Positions 37,401 to 46,075 of a DNA stretch of 64,000 nucleotides are shown one piece after another. The stretch covers positions 1,674,001 through 1,738,000 of the forward strand of contig JBLDXI010000009.1 of NCBI GenBank assembly GCA_047495785.1, read 5' to 3'. Origin of the DNA: Lepidodermella squamata. Taxonomy: Eukaryota > Gastrotricha. The notes beneath the pieces were generated by a model. The model was not told where the DNA came from. It searched no databases and saw only the letters and a list, made by a program, of their open reading frames with translations. The stretch's first letter is position 1. The number at the start of each line of letters is the position of its first letter. Made by a program: the position numbers and the translations under genes.

Positions 37401-39732
37401 GATCGCACCAACGGCGAGGTTTGATTTTTCTGCGGGCATTAGAGGTCCATTTGTGCATTTCCCATATTATTTTTAGCGCCAATGGTGTATTTTCGAAGAC
37501 CTTCGAAGCATCTGACAGCATAACTACCTACGAATTGAATGCATTAACTGTTGGTAAAACACTTGGATTCGCAGCTTTGCAGAAGCCTGTCGAAGTAAGC
37601 AACTTCGCGAAAAATGGCGCATAAATTTTACTTTTTTCTAAAATTTAAACAGCTGAAAATTTTCAAAGACTTCTACGCTGAATTGTTTGTGCGATCTACA
37701 TCGATCAAACGGCACGAGCAAGTTCAATTCTTAATTTTGGTGTACAACTATCGCCAGCAGGCGCTCGACGTCACAGTTCAGCTCTTGCCGTCTGAGGAAT
37801 TTCAAGTGCTCATCGCAAAGAAGAAGGGCTATTACAACGCCCTTTTTGAGACGAAAATTACTGCTCAGCCAAATAGCGTCCATTCGGTGCCTGTATGGAT
37901 TCGCGGGGAGGAGATTGGCCCGGCACTTTTCAACGTTGTAGCTTTCCCTGAAAACGACAAGTCGAGTGGCGACGCGCTTGAAGTTGTAGTCGATTTCCAG
38001 CCCGAAGGTCGCGAATTCTCAGCCAACAACGCCGTGCTTGTTCAATTAACCAACTCCGTGAGCGAATTAACACAGAAAATCTTCATCAAACAACTTTTCG
38101 ATGAAAACAAAGGCAATTGTGACTTGGTCGAAGGTTCAAAAGTGTTTCAACTGCAAGTTGTTGGTAGCCCTCTCGGCGCTGCTATTTCGAATCTCGATAA
38201 ATTCATATCGCTGCCGAGTGGTTGCGGCGAGCAAACCATGATTATCATGGCTCCGAATGTGTATATTCATGCCTATCTTCAAGCCTCTGGTCAGTTGACT
38301 ACCGCCATCGACGCCACGTCCAAGTTCTATGCCCAGCAGGGTTACACGAATCAGCTCCAATATCAACGCAAAGACGGCGGTTTCAGCGCGTTTGGAGAAA
38401 ATGATCCATCCCCAAGCTCGACCTGGCTGACAGCATTCGTTGTTCAGGTCTTTTCCGCCGCTGCGAAGCAACTAGCGCTTGCTGTTGATTACAGCGTTCT
38501 CGACCGAGCTTTCAGTTACATCGACAACCAAGCGCAACCTGATGGTTTGTACAAGGAACTGGGCAGAGTTATCCACAAGGATATGCAAGGTGGAGCTGCT
38601 GCAGAAATCAACTTGGCGGCGTACATTTACTTGAGCTATGCCGAAGCTGAGCGCCCGCTCAATGCCAACACTCGTAAACGCCTCGTAACTGAATACAAAC
38701 TTACGAACGACGCTTACCAGTTGGCGTTAATTTCATATGCCCTCAGTATCAACAACGACGATGTTGCCGAAGGTAAAGAAGCTTTGCGCCGGCTGGTTGG
38801 CTTGTCGATTTCGCTCGGAGCTGAGATGATTTACTGGAAGACAAGCGATACGCCTGCAACTGTTGACGAGTTCACACGTGTTGGGCAAACTGGTATCGAA
38901 ACAGCTGGTTACGCTTTGCTGGCAATGGTGAAACACCGCGACTTGGTCAATGCGCTTAAAGTCTCGCGATGGTTGATGACTCAACGGAATTCACTCGGAG
39001 GCTTCAGTTCAACCCAAGATACGGTTGTGGGTCTCAAGGCTCTGGCTGCTGTTTCGACACTTTGGGCTTCTGATAAGCAAGACGTTACCATTGATGTTAA
39101 ATGCAAATATTCGACTAAGCGCAGCAGCTTGATTCGGCACACCTTCCGCATTGATAAGTCGAACGCCATTGTTCTTCAAACTTTCGATTTGCCACTTGAC
39201 AGGCAAGACCTAGACTACGTCAAAATTACTGCTAAGGGAACAGGCGTTGCTCTCTTCCAAGTTTCAATGCGTTACAATTTATATTCATACGACTCGGGTG
39301 CCTTCAAAATCAACAATAAGGTTCTTCCGGGTGGGCATGATTTCATCGTTATTCAAAGCTGCATTTCGTAAGTTGATTACATATATTTTTGAATGATTTT
39401 ACATACACCTTCTCTTTAGTTGGAAAAAATCTGTTGGCCATCCAGGAATGATTATTTTGGAGTTAAGCGCTCCAACTAGTTACACCGGTGACATTGATGC
39501 AACCCGCAGTGCAAATACTGAAAACTCCTCGCTAAACCGGCTCGAGTTTGTCGATCGAAAATTCGTCTTCTACTTTTACGAAATACCTGTTGCACCTTCA
39601 AAAACGTGTGTCAAGTCTATTTTGAAGCAGGAATTTCCTGCGAGAGAAATTGATCCGCCGATGGCCACTGTCTACAGCTATTACGCTCCACAAAAGCTCA
39701 TCACATCGGTGGCTATTGAAGTGAATGCGTAG
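34480..39732 (+). CDS. Alpha-2-macroglobulin / thioester-containing protein
   Basis: This is a secreted protease trap or opsonin of the A2M/TEP innate-immunity family. Exons: 34480-34556, 34609-34766, 34819-34847, 34901-35140, 35193-35467, 35519-36335, 36387-36923, 36990-37046, 37306-37418, 37477-37594, 37653-39367, 39420-39732; 1482 residues, close to human A2M (1474). A signal peptide MIALLAFALICVFTNA is followed by macroglobulin domains (FIETDKAIYKPSQDVKV). A short Gly-rich segment around GGSIFSKIGRPRIGAFGAG is the likely bait region. VRKNFPETLIW follows, then the thioester SGCGEQ with Cys998 (codon at 38223), an alpha-helical TED domain and a C-terminal receptor-binding domain. The thioester is intact. 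A 259-base intron (37047-37305) is unusually long and A/T-homopolymer-rich for this locus. A CATCAG acceptor lies 10 bases before the ATG. Confidence 0.94.
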
Positions 39733-39868
39733 CGGGGCTGAGTTGACTTTTCACAACAAGCTACAAGATTGGCATCACGAAAACTTGATATTTATTGCGT
39801 AAGATAATAAGTGAATAGTGAACCGTGATTTTCAATGCATGACATACCTATGCAATATTTTAGTCTAT

Positions 39869-39874
39869 AATAAA
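39869..39874 (+). terminator. Polyadenylation signal of the alpha-2-macroglobulin gene
   Basis: AATAAA within AATAATAAATAAAA, about 137 bases after the stop. Confidence 0.5.
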
Positions 39875-39929
39875 TAAAAATTACCAGGCGTAAAACTCCT
39901 TAGGCTTATTAAATTTGGGCATTTCTTAC

Positions 39930-40149
39930 CTGAATGCGAGCAGCAAATCATTATGATGACTTTTGCAGCTAGGGATTCAGGATCGACACTGGTGGTTAAC
40001 ATCTCCCAATCCTGAACTAAAGCTTGTTCGATTGGGACGCGATTCAACCCGACGTTTATACCATGGATCATGGCATAGGAAAAGTCCACGACTACGACAG
40101 GTTTTACACGATGCTTGAAACTTTCATAGATAGCGACAATTGTTCGGCC
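39930..40149 (-). pseudogene. Transposase-like internal exon (orphan)
   Basis: On the minus strand an open exon of 73 codons runs between a TTATATAG acceptor and a CAG|gtaaga donor. It encodes a protein-like sequence including KPVVVVDFSYAMIHGINVGL, resembling the first-Asp strand of an RNase-H-fold (DDE) transposase. No neighbouring exons that complete a gene were found; the reading after the donor hits stops quickly. I take it as a transposon relic, but the family link is only pattern-based. Confidence 0.35.
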
Positions 40150-40220
40150 CTATATAACACACCTCATTGCTATAGCTGAGGTAACTTGTTGTTTCAATTC
40201 TCTTATTTCATTACACCAAG

Positions 40221-40472
40221 TCTGTTTATTTCAACGACAAACCACAACAACACCAATTTTGCCATGCCTACGACAACAACGCCAACATCTTTCCTTGCGC
40301 CGAGCCCATCAACGGCCCCAACTACCTATGCGCCCATTGCAAGTCCTTCGACAGCGTCCACAACTTTTGCACCGATCGCAACGCCGTTATCAACGGAGAC
40401 GCCTTCAACCACGCTCGACTCGCCAGCAAACACGCCGTCAAGCTGCGCGTCAACGCCGTGTCGTTGGAGTAA
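40221..40472 (+). CDS. Possible terminal exon of an unrecognised protein
   Basis: In one plus-strand frame this stretch has strongly coding-like codon use (third-position C/G), a Cys-containing sequence (NYLCAHCKSFDSVHNFC) and ends at TAA 40470-40472 after VNAVSLE. An ACACCAAG acceptor-like site precedes it. The other two plus frames are also open across most of it, giving spurious Thr/Pro- and Gln/Arg-rich readings. No upstream exon could be joined, since the adjacent 200 bases look coding on the other strand. It may be a transposon fragment. Confidence 0.3.
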   Translation, partial: SVYFNDKPQQHQFCHAYDNNANIFPCAEPINGPNYLCAHCKSFDSVHNFCTDRNAVINGDAFNHARLASKHAVKLRVNAVSLE

Positions 40473-41288
40473 ATTTTGAGCGTCTCAATTATCATGAACT
40501 GACTTCGTCATTTTGTAACCGTTATCACGCATCTTCATTTATATGTAACCTTTTTATGTAACCTTAATAATAAATGAGACTGGAAAACTAGTTACGTTTC
40601 ATTGCGCTTCAAATTTGGGTTATTAAATAGCTGTCAGGCGTTGCGATGAAATAATTAAGCAATACTAATACCAGGTTTTCGGTTGCAGTCACCTGTCGCA
40701 GTCACCGCCGTTAATAATATTAATACCAAACACATGAATGCAAACATTGGAACAATTGTTGTCGAACTTTTTATTGAATGTTGATTTGCCGAATTCACAT
40801 TTGTCCGCTCTCATTAAGTCTACATTGAGCTAATGAAACCCGGTATGTACACAGGAAAATTCCTATATAGTTAGCGGGTTTCATTAGCCCAGCGGCGAAG
40901 TCTTAGAGCCATTTCCATTAATTGACCTTTTCCCCTACATATCATGGTGAGTGATAAATTACCTGGAAGCAGATTGGGTTGGGTTCACTGGCCGATTGCC
41001 GGTTATGTATGGGTGAAATAATTTTCTACCGGTTTACCGTCAACCTGCGATTATCGGCATGAAAGCAACAAATATAGCGAATTGAATACCGGAGTATGAG
41101 ATTCCCGCGAAAAAATTGTTAGTGGCAGACGTATAAAGGACGCCAATCAAATTTTGTGTTTTGGGTGCTTCATAGTGGTTGAAACCTTGTTCACCCGTGT
41201 TGTGAAGCACTATTGTTCCCTTTATAAAAAAAAAACCAAGTTATGCGGCTCAGCAACTTCATCAGAAAGTTTAATCGATCAGGAAAAT
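40473..41288. other. Intergenic, AT-rich
   Basis: About 0.8 kb with no supported gene or clear repeat. Confidence 0.5.
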
Positions 41289-41490
41289 GCCTCTGTAACT
41301 TTGACAAATCATATTTAAACTTCAACAAAGTTTCCCGCTCAATTCCACGATAACATTGAAATATAAAATAATGAATGCATTTATTTTGCATGCCTCTGAA
41401 CCTTCGACTAATCAAATTTCAACTCCAACGAAGTTTCCCGGTCAATTACACGATAACGTTAAAAAATAAAACAATGATTGCTTATATTTA
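41289..41490. repeat. Two diverged tandem copies of a ~101-base unit
   Basis: The segment beginning GCCTCTGTAACTTTGAC near 41289 recurs near 41391 as GCCTCTGAACCTTCGAC. The shared core AAGTTTCCCG-TCAATT-CACGATAAC appears at about 41328 and 41430. The copies are roughly 80% alike and non-coding. Confidence 0.65.
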
Positions 41491-41739
41491 TTTCTCCCAC
41501 AACACATCACAAAAAATTCCAAATAACATACATCATGAATAAAGCACGGAAATTTACAACACACAATTATCATTCATGAAGAATCAACATAAAAGCTTGG
41601 AAACCAAGCCAATTTCATTTGCATAACCACCTCACGGCGCAAAAATTCCCAAATATTCTTCAACAATCATATCAAAAACAGCCAGTATCTGGCTTCCTAA
41701 AACAATACATTTCAACGTCGGAGATATTGCTGAGAAATT

Positions 41740-42115
41740 CTCAACGACATTTCTATGACAGAGCAAAACCTATTAGAGGATTCCCTCGCTTTGCTTTCTA
41801 TGTTAACCACGGTCATTATGACGGCTGAGCAGTATTGTGCTTGAACAACTGCGGCTGGAATTGAAACTGACAGCCCGCTCTCTTCCGCCCTTGTCGACGA
41901 TCATTCAGGTTATTGAGGATTGACTTGGCATACATCGGTTTCGACGATATCTCCACGACATAGCAAAAGCTGTGGGAGGATTCCATCGCTTTCATGTTAA
42001 CGACGGTCTCTCTGACGGCTGTGAAGCATTATGCTTGACCAACTGCGGCAGGAATTCAAAATAAGAGTCCGACATTGTCGACGGTCAAGCATTCCAGCTA
42101 TTTAAGATTGACTTG
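41740..42115. repeat. Two diverged tandem copies of a ~220-base unit
   Basis: Blocks such as AGGATTCC-TCGCTTT, ATGTTAAC-ACGGTC, TGACGGCTG, CAACTGCGGC-GGAATT and TTGTCGACG occur in the same order around 41775-41910 and again around 41975-42090. The sequence is non-coding and probably old repeat DNA. Confidence 0.6.
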
Positions 42116-42240
42116 AATAAAACCTACAAACGCGAATAAAAGCAATAGTTAAACGAAGTGTCCAGACAAGACTTGCAAATGAAAATTAACAAGACTATCT
42201 AACCGCATAGTACCGCATAGCACGACAAGTATGCCATGAT

Positions 42241-42250
42241 ATCACATGGA
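42241..42250. repeat. Target-site duplication of the SINE (left copy; right copy 42529-42538)
   Basis: ATCACATGGA occurs identically on both sides of the SINE. Confidence 0.85.
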
Positions 42251-42528
42251 TAAATAATAATAATGGCTTTATTTATACTCCTTACGACTAAACGTCTCTA
42301 ACGGTTTCCCGTTTTGAAGGAGTGAGCATTTGACTGCCTAACACAGACACACAGGGAATCATGCGCACACACAGGCTTTGCATGTCCAGGTCCGGGAGCT
42401 GGGGGCGAAGCGACTTGCTCAAGGCCGCAACACTTTTTGGTGTTGCTCTGTGGGCAGCTGGAATCGAACGCACGACCTTCATGATGATGAGGGGGCGCTC
42501 GATCCACTGCGCCACTGTGCTCCCCCTG
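42251..42528 (-). mobile_element. tRNA-derived SINE
   Basis: Reading on the minus strand, the element starts GGGGGAGCACAGTGGCGCAG, with a pol III A box (TGGCGCAGTGG, 42504-42514) and B box (GTTCGATTC, 42461-42469). A body unrelated to tRNA follows, and it ends in an ATT-repeat tail (42251-42270). It is flanked by a perfect 10-base target duplication, ATCACATGGA, at 42241-42250 and 42529-42538. The intact duplication implies a fairly recent insertion. The tRNA-like head is not a functional tRNA. Confidence 0.85.
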
Positions 42529-43280
42529 ATCACATGGAAAAAACTAATATAAAGCCACGAAAACTTCGTCAAAAGCGTCAAAATTGAGGAAAAACCGATA
42601 AAAAAGGGTATAATGCTCATATGAATGTGAACAGAATGTAAACTATCATCGAATTTGGAAAGGAAATATCAAATTCTACCTAAATATAACTTGAAACAGC
42701 CCAGGGGACCTTCTAAAGCCGCGGAAAAGCCATAAAAAAAGAGAAACATGCGCTATCCTACCTAACAAACTTTTCAAGCCGCCATCTTCGCAACCATAGC
42801 GAATTCGTTCTATTTCTTTACATCTAAAAATTCAGTAAAGTAAGCTATTGAAAGATATGTAAACGCTATTAAGTCAATCATATGCTGGAAAAAGTTTTTT
42901 AAGACCGCCGTGGGACATCACCGATATGCGTTGGATTTTGGCTTTTGAAATACGCGCCTAATTTCATTTTTGCCATCAACTATGTTTATTTGAAAGATTA
43001 GTATGACATAACCTTGTTCAATATAAAATATTTTTAAGACACACAAGTTTATTTTAAATATTTTGAGAAAGTTGAAATCTAGGGTTGGCAGTGCCAGAGG
43101 CGCCTGAGTCATATCATCAGGTGACTGACCCATCGAAACGGCAAAAAAATGTTCCGTTTTTTGGCGTGTTGGGGCCAAAGTTCTATGCAGTAAGAGGTTG
43201 TACCTTGTGCAGTCTTCACCCCGAATATTGTTCCTGGAACGTAGATTGCCGATGCGGCAGTTGAAGTCGCCGAGGATTTG

Positions 43281-43899
43281 CCTTGTCCAATTTCGTGGGT
43301 AGAAATGCCCACTCAGAGGGATCCCTCTCAGAGGGCGTCCCTCTCAGAGGGGCAGCCATTTTAGGGCCTACCTCTTAGAGGGTCCCCTCTCAGAGGGTTC
43401 CCTCTCAGAGGGCCCTCTCAGAGGTCTTAATCAACTCTTCTCTCTCTCTCTCGCGCCTTAACACTGTAATAAATTCAACGCGTTATGCTCTGTAACGCGT
43501 TATTTTACCCGTTTTTGTCACGCGTTATGCATTTTTTTGCATGGGAAAAATGGACAACAAACTGGTGTCACAAAACGTAACGCGTTAAATTGCTCTCAGT
43601 GAAGTGATTTAAGTGATTTTAAACGCCTTGACTCTATTTTGCCATAATAATACTTTCATTTTAAGGCGCTGATTATGATCTTAAAATGGCGCGGAAATGA
43701 CCGGAAGCGACAGGAAATGAATAGCCCACTGAGAGGGCCCTCTGAGAGGGAGCCCTCTAAGAGGGAGCCCTCTTAGAGGGAACCCTCTGAGAGGGGACCC
43801 TCTAAGAGGTAGGCCCTAAAATGGCTGCCCCTCTGAGAGGGACGCCCTCTGAGAGGGATCCCTCTGAGTGGGCATTTCTACCCACGAATTTGAAAACGG
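43281..43899. mobile_element. Foldback/MITE element (Mutator-like) inserted in the LINE endonuclease
   Basis: The 619-base element lies between a 10-base target duplication CGAGGATTTG (43271-43280 and 43900-43909). Its ends are long terminal inverted repeats, about 43281-43430 and 43735-43899, near-identical over more than 120 bases. Each arm contains a tandem array of CCCTCTCAGAGGG-type units, and each unit is itself a palindrome (variants with TTAG or TAAG centres). The core has no coding capacity. Long inverted repeats with a 9-10-base duplication suit non-autonomous Mutator-like elements. An intact transcript would fold into a long hairpin. Confidence 0.8.
43478..43585. repeat. Four ACGCGT palindromes in the core of the foldback element
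   Basis: ACGCGTTA-type sites occur at about 43478, 43495, 43520 and 43580, two within the longer palindrome TAACGCGTTA. ACGCGT is also the MluI cell-cycle box in fungi; here a protein-binding role is only a guess. Confidence 0.6.
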
Positions 43900-45086
43900 C
43901 GAGGATTTGGAGCTCCACCTTACCGCTGAGCTTGTGCAGTACGTCTGCGATTTGATTTTCGAGCTTTTCGAGTAGATCGACGTTCTTCTGTAGGGTGGAG
44001 TCTGTAGGCACGTAGGCGAAAACCAAGAGGCAAGAGGATGACAGCCCCGTCTGGCATGCACCAGGAGAACATCGCCGTGTACGCGTCCTTGTAGTGTGTT
44101 AGCAGTTACCAGGCTGTCTACTAGTTCGTCCTTGACGAGATATTGTAACCGCCAGACTTCCTTCCACCGGCGAGCGACACACCGTCGACTTCAACAATCG
44201 TCTCGTAACCTTTGACAGTCAGGTGAGGGGCCAGGCCGTGAATTTCAGCCTAACATGTGGAGGCTAACATGTGGAGAACGTCGACTGCCTAGCACAGGTC
44301 GGTCACTGGGAAGGATGAGGCGCCTACTACGTTCAGCGTTCAGGAAGCCGAGACGGTGTTCGCCGATGGGTAAGACCTTGTGAGAAGAAATATTCAGAGT
44401 AGTATTAATATGCCTAGGGGACTCAGCTATTCTTTTGTGAAGGACTCGGCCCTGCCTAAGTGGCGCCACCTCGGGGCGGTCCGGTAGTAGTGGCTGAGGC
44501 GGAGGAGGTGGCGCCGACGGTTCGGTCACTTCAGTCGAGCTGTTAGGTATAGCTAAGTCCGTCTGCGAGCTGCTGGTTGATTCCTAGTGGCGCGCAGGGG
44601 CACGCTGACGACGAACGGCTGTAATCAGACTAGCAGAAAATTTCGAAAAATCTGAGCTTTCTGCCCGCCGCAGCTGAAAAGGGCCTTTAGTTTCTGCCGA
44701 ACCACTGTTTCAACACAATTTAAAAGCCTTTAAAATCTTCTTTCTTCTTACGACGTAGCCTTTCCGGGGAAAACATGTCGGCAGTTATTTGCGTTTGACC
44801 TTTCACTAGTACATCTTACCCTGGGTGCACCTTTTCGGTGTGACCCTTCAAATTTTTAAACATAATTTTCGGAGCACTCGGTGGGCAGTGAGCACATGGC
44901 ACCTCTCTATCAGAAGGACAGGTGGTCGTCTTCTTAGTATGACTCAATTCGCAAATTCTAGATGTGAAGAAAATTACAGCCTGTAATAGCCGGGAAGTAA
45001 TCGTCGAAAGTGTGGTCGAATTTCAGACGGATTACTTATTTGATGTTCTTGCGATATATTAATTCTGATTCTGATTCATTCTTGAC

Positions 45087-45419
45087 TTAGCAGTAGTCCG
45101 TGTCAAAGAATTCCATGGCCCCGAGGCAGTGAGCCATCAGTCGTTTCTCAGCTTCGAAGAGATTCGCAGGCTTGGACAGACGAATGCGCAAGCCGGGTCG
45201 TAGTCCAGCCCTCATTTCATCGATCTTCTCGCGGAGGAAGTTGCGGTCTGCTCTGATGAACACCGGGCAGTATTTTTTATCGGCAGGCCCCACACGGTAG
45301 CAAGACCACCCGCCTGAGTGTTTCAGGAGGGGGATTGCGAAGCAGACTTTCTCCTTTAGATCTTCGACCGCGCCCTTGACAGCGCCTTCTTTCAAACCAG
45401 CCAACACGGCAGTGCCCAT
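45087..45419 (-). CDS. Unrecognised 110-residue protein
   Basis: On the minus strand the ATG at 45419 opens 110 codons ending at TAG near 45087. The sequence is protein-like: an N-terminal helix (AVLAGLKEGAVKGAVEDLKE), GGWSCYRVGPADKKYCPVF, then a basic helix-rich end finishing FFDTDYC. A CATTTCCAACAG acceptor lies about 20 bases upstream of the ATG, as at other starts here. It lies among LINE fragments on the same strand, so it may be a transposon ORF rather than a host gene. No family was recognised. Confidence 0.35.
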   Translation of the reverse strand: MGTAVLAGLKEGAVKGAVEDLKEKVCFAIPLLKHSGGWSCYRVGPADKKYCPVFIRADRNFLREKIDEMRAGLRPGLRIRLSKPANLFEAEKRLMAHCLGAMEFFDTDYC

Positions 45420-45604
45420 TGGTGTTTGCTGCTGTTGCTGTTGGAAATGTTGAATGTTAATCGCGAAATCAGATTTTATGTAAGAAAGTTCCAGAAAGTT
45501 CCATTTCAGATGAGCTAGAGATTCATTTTTGGTGTAGTTCCTAATTCTCATACTCTCGATTCTTCGATACTTCGAAGAATGCCTTGGAGGAATGCGTAGC
45601 GAAA

Positions 45605-45692
45605 ACCCCCTTAGCGGAAATGCCGTGGGCGGAAAAGGCAATAGCGGAAAATGATGCTGGCGGAAATGCCGTGGGCGGAAAAGCTTTAGCGG
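45605..45692. repeat. GCGGAAA-rich minisatellite
   Basis: About six to eight AGCGGAAA / GGCGGAAA units occur, including a near-perfect duplication of GCGGAAATGCCGTGGGCGGA at about 45614 and 45661. Confidence 0.7.
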
Positions 45693-45710
45693 AAAGTAGA
45701 GAACACGCCT

Positions 45711-45732
45711 GCTGCTGCTGCTGCTGCTGCGC
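45711..45732. repeat. CTG/CAG trinucleotide repeat
   Basis: About seven CTG units follow the minisatellite. Confidence 0.85.
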
Positions 45733-45764
45733 CGGCTGTCTTTTGGGCTTGGGAGTTATCCGTT

Positions 45765-45845
45765 TTTCGGTGTTGGGGCCAACGTTCTATGCAGTAAGAG
45801 GTTGTACCTTGTGCGGTCTTCACCCCGAATATTGTGCTTGGAACA
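45765..45845 (-). mobile_element. Second fragment of the same LINE endonuclease
   Basis: About 80 bases are ~92% identical to 43165-43245 (GGTTGTACCTTGTGC-GTCTTCACC...). On the minus strand both encode the NIRGEDCTRYNLLLHRTLAP region just after GDFN. It is therefore a separate truncated copy of the same LINE family. Confidence 0.7.
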
Positions 45846-46075
45846 GTGACCACAGGAGACAAAAGAGACCATTGCCATTTATCTGAATGGCGAAGTTTTG
45901 ACATTGACCGGCTGTAACCTATCGACATTCTGCGTTGCCTATCTGTGAAGTTTTAACTTTTTTGTACGATCTTCTGTTACAGCAGGTTTGGTTTTATCTA
46001 GCGTTCAATGTTCAATTTTCATATTCAAGTTATCAAGATACTAGCCGCTAATATCTGAATTTTTACTTTTAGAAG

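Larger units (their letters stand above)
43070..45000 (-). mobile_element. Degenerate non-LTR retrotransposon (LINE) relic
   Basis: Minus-strand fragments occur in LINE order. A C2H2 finger (CAHCPPSAPKIMFKNLKGHTEKVHPG region, about 44826-44902) is the kind found in LINE ORF1 or N-terminal regions. A Pro-rich stretch near 44460-44529 follows. Then comes an endonuclease segment with the AYVPTDS motif and a long helix (about 43910-44030), continued after an inserted element by GDFNCRIG (about 43245-43270), which together mark an apurinic-type endonuclease. Stops and frame changes show it is dead. The limits are approximate and no reverse transcriptase part was found here. Confidence 0.6.

Noticed and set aside
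42440-42528. Possible tRNA gene
   Set aside because: A and B boxes are present, but no cloverleaf with a paired acceptor stem is evident and the element continues into a SINE body with a simple-repeat tail.
42288-42620. Minus-strand open frame
   Set aside because: It is the readable face of the tRNA-derived SINE, not a gene.
43802-44061. Minus-strand open frames across the foldback/LINE border
   Set aside because: They run from LINE endonuclease into the inserted element, so they are composite artefacts.
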